A stretch of 64,000 bases of DNA from JABDLO01 sp041749255 (GTDB lineage Bacteria; Bacteroidota; Bacteroidia; Chitinophagales; Saprospiraceae). The translations under genes were made by a program, and so were the position numbers. The stretch's first letter is position 1; each line of letters begins with the position of its first letter. A model generated the notes under the pieces. The model saw only the letters and a program-made list of their open reading frames with translations. It ran no database searches and had not been told where the DNA came from. The stretch is from NCBI GenBank assembly GCA_041749255.1, contig JBGTBR010000053.1:1-64000 (forward strand), in the 5' to 3' direction. Positions 7,534 through 16,527 of the stretch are shown here, piece by piece.

Positions 7534-8427
7534 TTAATTCTCTATTCCAGAATTGATCTTACGATCTTTTTTCAATCTCTCATTCTTCAATCCCCTGTAT
7601 TCAGAAGGTCGTGCTTTTTTGATTAGCTTGAACTGACGATTAAAATGAGCCAAATTTTGAAAACCACAAGCTTCTGCAATTTCTGCAATAGTCCTATCCG
7701 GGTATTTACGCAAAGCTATTGCAGCCTCTTCAATTCTGAGTTCCAACAAAAATGAAAAATAACTTTTATTGGTGCTTATTTTAAAATACCGACAGAAAGC
7801 ATATTTATTCATATTGGCGACAGAAGAAATTTCATCTAAAGTAATATTTTGATGAAAACGTCGTAGTGTATAGTCAAAGACATTGGCCATTCTTTTGCCA
7901 CCCGATTCAGAATACTTGTAATTTCTAAGTTTACTGCATATCGCAGACTTTGGTGCTTTTTGTAAAAATTGTAAAATGGTAAAAAATGCATGCACTCTTT
8001 CAAGTCCAAATAATTCCGGTAATTCTAATAGAGATAACTTGTTTGCATCTTGTCCTGTGAGTCTGATTTTCAATCCCAACCTGGCTTCTTCCCAAAATGA
8101 TTTTAGTTCTTCTAATTCAGCTATACCTCCACTCACATTATAAAATGAATCCCACACAAAAAACATGGATATCATATGTGAATCCCCTGTTTCATCTTTT
8201 TCACTGTCAAATAAATGTGGAGTATTTTGACCAATGACAAACATGTCTCCAGGTGTATATTGTGTAAATGAATCCCCAACGAATAACCTGCCTTTTCCAT
8301 TCACAACAAAACTTATTTGTATTTCTTCATGCTGGTGCAATTTATCGTAAAAATACCTGCCCTTATCAACCTGGATCCTGATTGACTCACCTGAAGTTTT
8401 AGGAATCATAAATGGTAAGACTTTCAT
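7534..8427 (-). CDS. AraC-family transcriptional regulator
   Basis: A 297-residue one-component regulator. The N-terminal part (about 1-110) is a cupin-like sensor, with Lys-Leu-His-Gln-His-Glu-Glu-Ile-Gln near residue 30 and a Pro-Gly-Asp-Met motif. The C-terminal part (about 190-290) holds two helix-turn-helix units ending in the AraC signature Ile-Ala-Glu-Ala-Cys-Gly-Phe and Arg-x-Phe-Lys plus Pro-Ser-Glu-Tyr-Arg. It is divergent from the hydroxyproline genes across a 171-base gap, so it is the likely local regulator of that operon. The ligand, perhaps hydroxyproline or a pathway intermediate, is inferred. Confidence 0.88.
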   Translation of the reverse strand: MKVLPFMIPKTSGESIRIQVDKGRYFYDKLHQHEEIQISFVVNGKGRLFVGDSFTQYTPGDMFVIGQNTPHLFDSEKDETGDSHMISMFFVWDSFYNVSGGIAELEELKSFWEEARLGLKIRLTGQDANKLSLLELPELFGLERVHAFFTILQFLQKAPKSAICSKLRNYKYSESGGKRMANVFDYTLRRFHQNITLDEISSVANMNKYAFCRYFKISTNKSYFSFLLELRIEEAAIALRKYPDRTIAEIAEACGFQNLAHFNRQFKLIKKARPSEYRGLKNERLKKDRKINSGIEN

Positions 8428-8577
8428 TCCATTATGTCATTTTTTATTTATTCTATGATCGTGGCGTACTACAAATTCGTACCCAATTAACGTAAAATCA
8501 AGAATAAAGTATACAAACATGCCAATATAGTATTACTATATATCAATACTCCATTACCACTTAAATAATAACACCCT

Positions 8578-8585
8578 TATTTTTG
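8578..8585 (+). promoter_or_regulatory. candidate -7 box (TATTTTTG) for the hydroxyproline operon
   Basis: TATTTTTG matches TAnnTTTG and ends 13 bases before the ATG of the deaminase gene, which would give a very short leader. No -33 box is evident, consistent with a promoter that needs an activator such as the divergent AraC protein. The match alone is weak in AT-rich DNA. Confidence 0.35.
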
Positions 8586-8598
8586 TGTAAAAAAAACT

Positions 8599-9501
8599 AT
8601 GGAATGGAAAGGTGTTATGCCGGCTGTAACCACTAAATTTACTTCCGACGACCAATTGGATTTAATCATGTTTGAGAAAAATATACATGCCCAAATCCAG
8701 GCTGGGGTCGACGGAATCATTCTTGGAGGTACATTGGGGGAAGCCAGTACTCTGGATGAATATGAAAAGGAAACCCTGTTGAAAGAAACTTTGCGAATTG
8801 CAGATAAAAAGGTGCCGGTCATCATCAACATAGCAGAACAATCGACAAGAAGGGCAATAACTACAGCGGTCAATGCAGAAAAAGCAGGAGCTAACGGATT
8901 GATGATGTTGCCACCAATGCGATATAAAGCTACTGATCATGAAACAGTAACGTATTTTAAAGCCGTTGCTCAAAGCACATCTCTACCCATAATGGTTTAC
9001 AATAATCCCATTGATTATAAGATAGAGGTCACATTAGAAATGTTTGATGAATTACTGGATTTGCCTAATATACAAGCAGTAAAAGAGTCTACCCGCGATG
9101 TATCTAATGTAACAAGGATTAAAAACAGCTTTGGTGATCGCTTAAAAATATTGTGCGGGGTGGATACGCTCGCCCTGGAAAGTCTCCTGATGGGAGCAGA
9201 TGGATGGGTTGCGGGTCTGGTATGCGCTTTTCCGGCAGAAACAGTAGCCATCTACAAACTGGCTAAGATGGGAAAAATGGAAGAGGCATTGAACATTTAC
9301 AGATGGTTTTTACCTTTACTTGAACTGGACATCAATCCTCAGTTAGTACAAAATATAAAGCTGGCAGAAGTGGCAACGGGATTGGGTACAGAATATGTGC
9401 GGGCACCCAGACTTCCGCTTATCGGATCTGAAAGAGACAGGGTTTGTGCTATAATAGAGAATGGTTTGAAAGAAAGACCAGAATTACCTGATTTACAATA
9501 A
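8599..9501 (+). CDS. DHDPS-family aldolase, probable 1-pyrroline-4-hydroxy-2-carboxylate deaminase
   Basis: A 300-residue TIM-barrel of the dihydrodipicolinate synthase/N-acetylneuraminate lyase family. Gly-Gly-Thr-Leu-Gly-Glu-Ala at 43-49, Tyr134 in Tyr-Asn-Asn-Pro and the Schiff-base Lys162 in Ala-Val-Lys-Glu-Ser-Thr are all present. By fold alone it could be DapA. Its neighbours (hydroxyproline epimerase, D-amino-acid oxidase, semialdehyde dehydrogenase) argue for the deaminase that converts 1-pyrroline-4-hydroxy-2-carboxylate to 2-oxoglutarate semialdehyde. It is the first gene of the operon, 17 bases before the dehydrogenase ATG. Confidence 0.82.
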   Translation: MEWKGVMPAVTTKFTSDDQLDLIMFEKNIHAQIQAGVDGIILGGTLGEASTLDEYEKETLLKETLRIADKKVPVIINIAEQSTRRAITTAVNAEKAGANGLMMLPPMRYKATDHETVTYFKAVAQSTSLPIMVYNNPIDYKIEVTLEMFDELLDLPNIQAVKESTRDVSNVTRIKNSFGDRLKILCGVDTLALESLLMGADGWVAGLVCAFPAETVAIYKLAKMGKMEEALNIYRWFLPLLELDINPQLVQNIKLAEVATGLGTEYVRAPRLPLIGSERDRVCAIIENGLKERPELPDLQ

Positions 9502-9518
9502 TATATCAATTGATCAAT

Positions 9519-11105
9519 ATGATTTCCGGAAAAAACCAAATAGGGCAGCGAACTTCTTCAGCTGGAACAAAAACGTACCAGACTTACAATCCCCAATTAA
9601 ATACACCTAATCCCTGGACTTTTTATGAAGCTACAGATGATGAAATAGAGGAAGCGGTTTCGATGGCACATAAGGCTTATAAATCATTTATGCAAATACC
9701 CGGAAAGGAGAAAGCTGCTTTTTTAAGAGCTATAGCCCATGAGATTCTCGGGCTTGGTGACTCCCTTATCGAAGTGTATATGCAGGAAAGTGGTTTACCA
9801 AAAGGACGTGCAGAAGGGGAAAGGGGAAGAACGATTTACCAATTGAATACTTTTGCGGATCTGGTGGAGGAAGGAAGCTGGGTTGAGGCTACTATTGACA
9901 CTGCTTTACCAGAAAGGAAGCCGGTACCACGACCCGATCTTCGAAAAATGCTATTCCCACTTGGTCCGGTTGTGGTATTTGGATCCAGTAATTTTCCATT
10001 TGCATATTCAACGGCGGGTGGGGACACTGCATCAGCCCTGGCATCGGGATGTCCCGTTATAGTGAAAAGCCATCCAATGCATGCTGGAACGGGAGAGATG
10101 GTTGCCGGAGCTATAGCGAAAGCCGTGAAAAGTACGGGAATGCCACATGGTGTTTTCTCTAACTTAAACAGCAGTGGTATTGAGGTGGGTCAAAAACTTG
10201 TAAAACACCCATTGGTCAAAGCGGTGGGATTCACAGGAAGTATCAATGGTGGTAGAGCCATATATGATCTTGCCGCCAAAAGAGAAGAACCGATACCTGT
10301 ATTTGCTGAAATGGGAAGCATCAATCCTGTAGTATTTTTACCGGGCGGATTACAAAATGATACTGCTCACTGGGCAAAAACTTATGCTCAATCCATAACA
10401 TTGGGAACCGGACAGTTTTGTACAAATCCGGGTCTTTTATTGACCATCCAATCCCCTGAAACCGATACTTTTGCTCAGATGTTGAGCCAGGAGATATTGG
10501 CCATTGATCCTACCTGCATGCTTCATCCATCCATTAAAAAAAACTACGATGAAGGAAAGGAAAAAATGACCAGCCAGGACGGTGTACAGGTTCTGGCAGA
10601 TTACAGCCCAACGACACAGGAACTGTATGCCCGACAGGCAGTTGTGAGGGTTTCTGGACGCAAATTTAACTCCAATACCTCTCTGCATAAAGAAGTATTT
10701 GGGCCATTTTCTATGCTGGTAGTGTGTGAAGATGCAATTGAACTGGAATCTATACTTTGGAAACTCGAGGGTCAACTGACAGGAACCATCATTGCCAGTG
10801 CCAACGAATTGGAAAATTATCCTCAAATTGTACATGCATTGCAAAACCGGGTTGGTAGAATCATTTACAACAGTGTGCCGACAGGAGTCGAAGTATGTGC
10901 CGCTATGATGCATGGAGGCCCGTATCCGGCTTCATCGGATAGCCGATTTACAGCGGTGGGCATACACTCTATCAGGAGATGGGCAAGACCGGTATGTTAT
11001 CAGGACTGGCCTGAAAATTTACTCCCTGAAGAACTTAAAAACTCCAATACACTCCACATTGAGCGGTTGATTAATGGACATAAAACCAGAGAAAAGCTTC
11101 CATAA
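9519..11105 (+). CDS. aldehyde dehydrogenase, probable 2-oxoglutarate semialdehyde dehydrogenase (NADP+)
   Basis: A 528-residue ALDH-superfamily enzyme predicted to oxidise 2-oxoglutarate semialdehyde to 2-oxoglutarate, the last step of hydroxyproline breakdown. Catalytic Cys301 (Gly-Gln-Phe-Cys-Thr-Asn) and Glu264 (Phe-Ala-Glu-Met-Gly-Ser) are present, as is the cofactor segment Val-Lys-Ser-His-Pro with Lys183. The His-Pro after Lys-Ser and the overall length match the NADP+-type 2,5-dioxovalerate dehydrogenase subgroup. The frame opens at a TTG at 9510; ATG 9519 is the better start. The product feeds the TCA cycle. Confidence 0.85.
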   Translation: MISGKNQIGQRTSSAGTKTYQTYNPQLNTPNPWTFYEATDDEIEEAVSMAHKAYKSFMQIPGKEKAAFLRAIAHEILGLGDSLIEVYMQESGLPKGRAEGERGRTIYQLNTFADLVEEGSWVEATIDTALPERKPVPRPDLRKMLFPLGPVVVFGSSNFPFAYSTAGGDTASALASGCPVIVKSHPMHAGTGEMVAGAIAKAVKSTGMPHGVFSNLNSSGIEVGQKLVKHPLVKAVGFTGSINGGRAIYDLAAKREEPIPVFAEMGSINPVVFLPGGLQNDTAHWAKTYAQSITLGTGQFCTNPGLLLTIQSPETDTFAQMLSQEILAIDPTCMLHPSIKKNYDEGKEKMTSQDGVQVLADYSPTTQELYARQAVVRVSGRKFNSNTSLHKEVFGPFSMLVVCEDAIELESILWKLEGQLTGTIIASANELENYPQIVHALQNRVGRIIYNSVPTGVEVCAAMMHGGPYPASSDSRFTAVGIHSIRRWARPVCYQDWPENLLPEELKNSNTLHIERLINGHKTREKLP

Positions 11106-11106
11106 T

Positions 11107-12117
11107 ATGTCGAAAAAGACTTTTTTTTGCATAGATGCACATACATGTGGGAATCCTGTTCGAGTGGTAGCTGGTGGTTGCCCGAACCTGAAGGGTAAAA
11201 ATATGAGTGAAAAGCGTCAGCATTTTCTGAAAGAATACGATTGGATCAGGAAGGGATTGATGTTTGAACCCCGGGGACATGACATGATGAGTGGCAGTTT
11301 TTTGTTTCCCCCTCACGATCCTGAAAATGATTTTGCCATATTATTCATTGAAACCTCTGGTTGTCTTCCGATGTGCGGTCATGGTACCATTGGCACAGTG
11401 ACGATTGCTCTTCAGGAGGGATTAATTGCACCAAAAATACCCGGCAAACTAAAGATGGAAGCACCTGCGGGCTTAGTCGAGATTGAGTATCATATGGAAA
11501 ACGGCAAAGTATCCTGGGTAAAACTCATGAATGTTCCTTCGTATTTAGCGGCTTTTGATTTGCAAGTAGAATCTCTTCATTTAGGTGTTTTGACTTTCGA
11601 TGTAGCCTACGGTGGAAATTTTTATGCCATTATCGACCCGCAGAAAAACTTCCCGGGTATCCAGGATTTTACTGCTTCACAACTCATACAATGGAGTTTG
11701 CCCGTCCGGCAATTGATAAACAAAAAATATGCTGACCAGTTTATACATCCGGCTAATCCCACCATTAAAGATGTAACCCACATATTATGGACCGGGAACC
11801 CCATTCACAAAAGCTCTACGGCTCGCAATGCGGTATTTTATGGAGATAAAGCCATTGACAGATCTCCTTGCGGAACCGGGACATCTGCCCGCATGGCTCA
11901 ATGGCATACAAGGGGAAAATTAACCGAAGGACAGGAATTTATACATGAAAGCTATATAGGTTCTACATTTACAGGAACCATTGAAAATGTAATATCCTTT
12001 TATGGGAAAGACGCCATTATCCCTGGGATCAAAGGCTGGGCGAAAGTATTTGGTTACAATACCATCGTCATTGATGATGAAGAAGATCCTTATGCCCATG
12101 GATTTCAGGTTCTTTAA
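11107..12117 (+). CDS. 4-hydroxyproline 2-epimerase (proline racemase family)
   Basis: A 336-residue proline-racemase-fold enzyme predicted to interconvert trans-4-hydroxy-L-proline and cis-4-hydroxy-D-proline. Both catalytic cysteines are present: Cys90 in Met-Cys-Gly-His-Gly and Cys255 in Ser-Pro-Cys-Gly-Thr-Gly. The Cys/Cys pair marks epimerases or racemases rather than dehydratases. ATG 11107 begins one base after the upstream stop. An earlier in-frame ATG at 11074 would sit inside the dehydrogenase gene and add residues before the conserved Phe-Phe-Cys-Ile-Asp-Ala-His-Thr start of the family. Proline racemase is possible from motifs alone, but the gene neighbours favour hydroxyproline. 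Confidence 0.85.
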   Translation: MSKKTFFCIDAHTCGNPVRVVAGGCPNLKGKNMSEKRQHFLKEYDWIRKGLMFEPRGHDMMSGSFLFPPHDPENDFAILFIETSGCLPMCGHGTIGTVTIALQEGLIAPKIPGKLKMEAPAGLVEIEYHMENGKVSWVKLMNVPSYLAAFDLQVESLHLGVLTFDVAYGGNFYAIIDPQKNFPGIQDFTASQLIQWSLPVRQLINKKYADQFIHPANPTIKDVTHILWTGNPIHKSSTARNAVFYGDKAIDRSPCGTGTSARMAQWHTRGKLTEGQEFIHESYIGSTFTGTIENVISFYGKDAIIPGIKGWAKVFGYNTIVIDDEEDPYAHGFQVL

Positions 12118-12129
12118 CGAATTGGTAAA

Positions 12130-13380
12130 ATGCAGAAAGAAGTTACAATCATAGGTGGTGGCATTATAGGATTATTCTGTGCTTACTATCTCAATAAGGC
12201 AGGACATGCTGTGCGTCTTATAGAAGCCTCCGATACCCTAAAAGGGGCATCTATGATCAATGCCGGATTGTTTTGCCCCAGTCATTTTATTCCTCTTGCT
12301 TCTCCGGGAATGATTGCACAAAGTTTTAAATGGATATTGAATCCTTCGTCACCACTCTATGTTAAACCAAGATGGAATACCGGTTTTTTCAAATGGGGAT
12401 ATCATTTTGCCCTGAATGCCAATCAAAAAAATGTCGATAAATCGCAGATTCCACTTTACAACATTACCCTCTATGGAAAATCCTTATTTGAGAAATTTCT
12501 GACAGAAGTAGGAGTGGAAAAAAATGTGTACTCTAACAAGGGATTACTGATGGTCTATTCTACAGCAATAGCAGAAAAAAAAGAGAGGATTATTGCAGAA
12601 AAAGCGGAGACCATCGGATTAGAGGCCAAATTACTCAACCGGGATCAATTGTTGGAAATAGAGCCTTCTGTGGGGGAAAAAGTAAGAGGTGCTGTGCACT
12701 TTACCGGTGATAGTCACAGCACTCCAAAGGCTGTTGTTGACTTTCTCCTGGAGTACTTAACTCAAAATGGAGTTTCTCTGCATTTTGGAGAAAAGGTAGA
12801 AGAAATGGTACTTACAAATGGGAAAATTTCAAAAATAAAAACCAATTTATCCACTTATGACACTGATGAAGTAGTATTGGCCGCCGGGGCCTGGTCATCC
12901 GGTATTGCAAGAATGATGGGTATTCGTCTCATGCTTGAGGCTGGAAAAGGCTATAAAATGGATCTCAACGTAAATCATACGATACAATATCCTTCCATAT
13001 TAATTGAACCTCAGGTTGCCATAACGCCCATGAAAGGATTTCTGCGAGTAACGGGAAGGATGGAATTGATGGGGTTGGATACTTCTATCAGGAAAAGGGG
13101 TATTGATTCTCTTGCATTGGCAGCAGGGACGTTTTATAAAGGGTTAGAAGTGACAAAATCAAATATGGCAGGAGCAGAATATGGATTCAGACCTTTGACC
13201 CCTGATGGTCTTCCATATATAGGCAGGTCACTAAAGGTAAAAAATCTATGCATTGCAACCGGCCATGGAATGTTGGGGTGGAGCATGGCAACTGCAACGG
13301 GAAAGCTGATTGCGGAAATCATTGGAAATGAAACTCCATCCTTACCTTTGGATTCTTTTCACCCCGATCGAAAACTGTAA
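12130..13380 (+). CDS. FAD-dependent D-amino-acid (D-hydroxyproline) dehydrogenase
   Basis: A 416-residue DadA/DAO-type flavoprotein. The FAD-binding Gly-Gly-Gly-Ile-Ile-Gly is at 9-14, with an acidic residue ending the second strand (Leu-Ile-Glu-Ala near 32). The C-terminal Gly-Phe-Arg-Pro-Leu-Thr-Pro-Asp-Gly-Leu-Pro-Tyr-Ile-Gly segment and Gly-His-Gly-Met-Leu-Gly-Trp typical of the family are present. It is predicted to oxidise cis-4-hydroxy-D-proline to the pyrroline substrate of the first gene. It lies 12 bases after the epimerase. Electrons probably enter the respiratory chain; no dedicated electron partner is encoded beside it. Confidence 0.83.
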   Translation: MQKEVTIIGGGIIGLFCAYYLNKAGHAVRLIEASDTLKGASMINAGLFCPSHFIPLASPGMIAQSFKWILNPSSPLYVKPRWNTGFFKWGYHFALNANQKNVDKSQIPLYNITLYGKSLFEKFLTEVGVEKNVYSNKGLLMVYSTAIAEKKERIIAEKAETIGLEAKLLNRDQLLEIEPSVGEKVRGAVHFTGDSHSTPKAVVDFLLEYLTQNGVSLHFGEKVEEMVLTNGKISKIKTNLSTYDTDEVVLAAGAWSSGIARMMGIRLMLEAGKGYKMDLNVNHTIQYPSILIEPQVAITPMKGFLRVTGRMELMGLDTSIRKRGIDSLALAAGTFYKGLEVTKSNMAGAEYGFRPLTPDGLPYIGRSLKVKNLCIATGHGMLGWSMATATGKLIAEIIGNETPSLPLDSFHPDRKL

Positions 13381-13398
13381 ACTCGTCAAATCAATCAA

Positions 13399-14460
13399 TT
13401 ATCGAAGCAAAAATCCTTCCTGCAATGGATCATCCGACTCTAAAACAAAACTATTGTATCCCGTAATGTATGCCATGCCTTCCACAATAGGTAACACAGC
13501 TTCAAATGATCCATACTGCATCAATCCCGTATAACTGCCTGAAAAAACACTACCTGTAATGCTCTCAATTAGTATTTTCTCATGGGGTTGGATCTCTCCC
13601 CTGGCTTGATGAATAGCAATTCTTCCGCATACCCCAGAACCCGTTGGACACCTGTCCACTTCCCCATTGGCAAAGATGCAAACATTGCGACTGTGATTGC
13701 CTTTTGCCACTGGATCCCCTATAAATATTGTGCCATACAAGAAGCTGAGATCTTCTTCATATGGGTGCACGACTTCTGAGGACGCTTTTATGACTTCCAT
13801 TTTGAGCTTCATCCCAACATCGATCAATGTGTAGTATTCATCCATTAGAAGCTTAAAGGGCAAATTATTTTTCCGCAAATCTACATAAGCGTAAAAGGCA
13901 CCTCCAAAAGCCAGATCATACACTACCTCACCTAATCCGGGCACATGAATAACCCTGTCGAGAGCAATAACAAAGGATGGTACACCATAAAAGGAAATCC
14001 CTGTAATAAAATCTTCAGTTACAGTCACTTCCGATCGAATCCTGCCGCAAGGTGTATCAATATGCAAAGTATTGATCCCTTCAGTAATATCTATCCATCC
14101 CATTTTAACCGATAAAGCTGACAAAGCGATCATTGCGTGGCCACACATGGTGCTATATCCTTCATTATGAAGGAAAACAACCCCAAAATCCGCACCCTCA
14201 TCATCAGGAGGAGTGAGAACACATCCATACATGTCAGTGTGACCTCGTGGTTCCCACATTAATAATTTTCTGTAGCCATCCATATTTTCCTTAAAATATT
14301 TTCTGTACTCCAATACAGTTTTTCCCTTCAATGGGGGAAGCCCGCTCATTATGATGCGAAGGGGTTCACCTCCTGTATGCATTTCTATCGTATGGATGAC
14401 GTCTTCCCGGTGTAGGTTGGTCGCTGGCTGATATTGGAGAATGTTATGATAGGTTTTCAT
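13399..14460 (-). CDS. proline racemase-family protein, probable trans-3-hydroxy-L-proline dehydratase
   Basis: A 353-residue second proline-racemase-fold protein, convergent with the epimerase operon (18-base gap). The first catalytic Cys is kept (Cys106 in Met-Cys-Gly-His-Ala) but the second is Thr273 in Cys-Pro-Thr-Gly-Ser-Gly. The Cys/Thr pair is the known signature of trans-3-hydroxy-L-proline dehydratase (as in human L3HYPDH), so water elimination rather than epimerisation is expected. The product, pyrroline-2-carboxylate, would need a reductase to give proline. None is obvious in the window, though the nearby SDR has not been excluded. It is the last gene of a four-gene minus-strand operon. 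Confidence 0.8.
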   Translation of the reverse strand: MKTYHNILQYQPATNLHREDVIHTIEMHTGGEPLRIIMSGLPPLKGKTVLEYRKYFKENMDGYRKLLMWEPRGHTDMYGCVLTPPDDEGADFGVVFLHNEGYSTMCGHAMIALSALSVKMGWIDITEGINTLHIDTPCGRIRSEVTVTEDFITGISFYGVPSFVIALDRVIHVPGLGEVVYDLAFGGAFYAYVDLRKNNLPFKLLMDEYYTLIDVGMKLKMEVIKASSEVVHPYEEDLSFLYGTIFIGDPVAKGNHSRNVCIFANGEVDRCPTGSGVCGRIAIHQARGEIQPHEKILIESITGSVFSGSYTGLMQYGSFEAVLPIVEGMAYITGYNSFVLESDDPLQEGFLLR

Positions 14461-14468
14461 ATGAAACG

Positions 14469-14879
14469 CTACAGAAGGGTTTGTAATAACTCCAGCACCT
14501 CTTCCGGAGGAACGGCCAGTTTACGCTGGTGCAAATCGATCCAGGCTCCTTTTACTGTAATTTCAGCAGCTAATATTCCATTCTCTTTATACATATAATG
14601 GACAAATGACCAATATTTTCCATCGTCGGATAAATCGGAGAGATGACATTTTACCATTATTTTTTCACACAAATCTATTTCTCGCTTGAATAGAACATTT
14701 TCTGAAAAGAGAATGGGCCCTATATTCAAGCTGGAAAGTTTTTCATAAGACAGGCCTATCTCAGTAAATAATGCCAGGCGAGTATGGTTAGCATAATCGT
14801 CATAAGCAGAATGTCTCATGTGTTTATTGGGATCCATATCCGCCCATCTTACTTCAAACTCTTTTGTATAGACTCTCAT
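14469..14879 (-). CDS. acyl-CoA thioesterase, 4HBT hotdog family
   Basis: A 136-residue single hotdog-fold protein. The N-terminal Arg-Trp-Ala-Asp-Met-Asp-x-x-x-His-Met-x-x-x-x-Tyr motif (about 11-26) matches 4-hydroxybenzoyl-CoA/YbgC-type thioesterases, with Asp16 the probable catalytic acid. Substrate unknown. It sits 8 bases before the dehydratase gene and 12 bases after the acetyltransferase, so it is almost surely co-transcribed. Its link to hydroxyproline metabolism is unclear. Confidence 0.8.
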   Translation of the reverse strand: MRVYTKEFEVRWADMDPNKHMRHSAYDDYANHTRLALFTEIGLSYEKLSSLNIGPILFSENVLFKREIDLCEKIMVKCHLSDLSDDGKYWSFVHYMYKENGILAAEITVKGAWIDLHQRKLAVPPEEVLELLQTLL

Positions 14880-14891
14880 TTATAATACGTT

Positions 14892-15449
14892 TTATGAAAG
14901 ATCTGGGGTGAATTCGCTTTCCAGTTGACTATATAAACACAAATCAATAAAATGGTCGTCCTTCCATTCACATTCCCGCATAGTGCCCTCTAATGTAAAT
15001 CCGCATTTTATCAATGCTTTAATACATGCTGCATTATTAGATTCCACCCATCCCTCAATCCTATGCAATCCAAGATCCTCAAATCCAAAATGACAAATTT
15101 TTCGAAATGCTTCAGACATATAACCTTTCCCCCAAAATTCAGGAAGCAGCCAGAATCCAATTTCAGCTTTCCGGTGCTCTTTTACAAGATTATTAAATCC
15201 ACCTGCCCCAATAAAAGTCCCGTTACTCCTGGTTCTTACAGTCCACCAAATTCCTGTACCTTCTGATTCCAAATTCCTGTACCATTCCATTTGGATTTTA
15301 GTCTTTTCCAAACTATCAAAACTCACGCCATAGTACTTCACTACTCTTTGATCGGAAAGTCCCTGATATATTAAAGATATATCTTCATCTCTGACCGGTT
15401 GCAAACTAAGCCGTTCTGATAATAATTCTCTCGTATGTTTCGGATTCAT
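14892..15449 (-). CDS. GNAT N-acetyltransferase, RimJ/RimL-like
   Basis: A 185-residue GNAT-fold acetyltransferase. The acetyl-CoA loop reads Pro-Glu-Phe-Trp-Gly-Lys-Gly-Tyr-Met-Ser-Glu-Ala, followed by Gly-Leu-His-Arg-Ile-Glu-Gly and Asn-Asn-Ala-Ala-Cys-Ile-Lys-Ala-Leu, all classic for the RimJ/RimL subgroup. Acceptor unknown: ribosomal protein N-termini, amino acids and small amines are all possible. Second gene of the SDR-GNAT-thioesterase-dehydratase set. Confidence 0.82.
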   Translation of the reverse strand: MNPKHTRELLSERLSLQPVRDEDISLIYQGLSDQRVVKYYGVSFDSLEKTKIQMEWYRNLESEGTGIWWTVRTRSNGTFIGAGGFNNLVKEHRKAEIGFWLLPEFWGKGYMSEAFRKICHFGFEDLGLHRIEGWVESNNAACIKALIKCGFTLEGTMRECEWKDDHFIDLCLYSQLESEFTPDLS

Positions 15450-15482
15450 GTCATCTCATGTTAATATAAATACAAGGTCATT

Positions 15483-16307
15483 TTATTCATAGGTTGCTTC
15501 GCTCCCTGCCAGAATTCCACCATCAATAGTGAGTTCTATACCGGTCACGTATTTGCTTTCGTCACAAGCCAGATATAAAGCACCATAAGCTACATCCTCA
15601 GGATGTCCAAATGAACCTAATGGAATTCCAGATTCTATATGTTTAATCATTTTCTCTTTTTGCTCCCCCTCTCCAAGTACGGCTTCCCACATAGGTGTCA
15701 TGATGGCCGCGGGATGTATACTGTTACATCGGATTTTATACCCGTTTTCTGCACAATAAAGGGCTACGCTTTTGGTGTGGTTTCGCACTGCCGCTTTACT
15801 GGATGCATAAGCTACCGCTCCCGGTATCCCTACTATACCACTTCTGGAAGAAATATTGACAATACTTCCTCCTCCCACTTTAGAGGCTTTATGGGCATTG
15901 GAGGTGTGTTTCATCATCTTTATTCCGTATTTGCATCCCAACATAACACCAGTTAAATTCACAGCATGGACTTCATTCCAGGATTCCAGATCCACATTTT
16001 CAGCGTCAAATGGACCTGGCGTTTCCAAAAATCCGGTTATTCCCGCATTATTCACAAGAACGTCCAAAGAACCAAAGCGATTCATAATGTCATCAGTCAC
16101 ATCCAACCAATCGGACTCACTTCTTACATCCAAATGGACGTACTCTGATCGCTCCCCCAAAGATTGTGCTGCGAGTAATCCCTCTTCTTTTCGAATATCA
16201 GACAGGATAACATAGGCTCCCTCTCTATGAAAAACTTCTGCTATTGATTTACCAATTCCTCTTGCCGCACCCGTTATTAAAACCGTTTTGTTTATTAATC
16301 TGCCCAT
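15483..16307 (-). CDS. short-chain dehydrogenase/reductase (SDR)
   Basis: A 274-residue classical SDR. The cofactor loop Thr-Gly-Ala-Ala-Arg-Gly-Ile-Gly is near 12-19. Asp after the second strand (Leu-Ser-Asp-Ile) favours NAD(H). Asn-Asn-Ala-Gly, a catalytic Ser and Tyr-Ala-Ser-Ser-Lys follow in order, and the C-terminus has the usual Asp-Gly-Gly. It heads the minus-strand operon that ends in the trans-3-hydroxyproline dehydratase. Substrate unknown: a hydroxy-acid or steroid-like alcohol would fit the fold. The same-operon dehydratase makes an imine, but SDRs rarely reduce pyrroline carboxylate, so I do not assign that role. Confidence 0.82.
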   Translation of the reverse strand: MGRLINKTVLITGAARGIGKSIAEVFHREGAYVILSDIRKEEGLLAAQSLGERSEYVHLDVRSESDWLDVTDDIMNRFGSLDVLVNNAGITGFLETPGPFDAENVDLESWNEVHAVNLTGVMLGCKYGIKMMKHTSNAHKASKVGGGSIVNISSRSGIVGIPGAVAYASSKAAVRNHTKSVALYCAENGYKIRCNSIHPAAIMTPMWEAVLGEGEQKEKMIKHIESGIPLGSFGHPEDVAYGALYLACDESKYVTGIELTIDGGILAGSEATYE

Positions 16308-16527
16308 GTTATGTTAGTTTAGCTTAACCGTTTTATTGTTAAAACAGTAAAATATACCGGCACAAATAACTTTATTTTACATCAATAATAGAAATTAAAG
16401 AGTGAGTGATTTATACAATTGCTGCAACTTTCAAAAATAATACATCATTTACAAAGTAGATATAAGTGGTTACCATAATATTCATTAAGTTTATGCATGA
16501 TACGGTACCGAACTAAATCCGGATTAT

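Noticed and set aside
8599..9501. Annotation as dapA (lysine biosynthesis)
   Set aside because: The fold fits, but the four adjacent hydroxyproline-catabolic genes and divergent AraC regulator make the deaminase role more likely.
10437..10913. 158-codon minus-strand frame inside the aldehyde dehydrogenase gene
   Set aside because: The plus-strand frame has the full ALDH catalytic motifs across this region; the minus frame has no recognisable fold and is a shadow.
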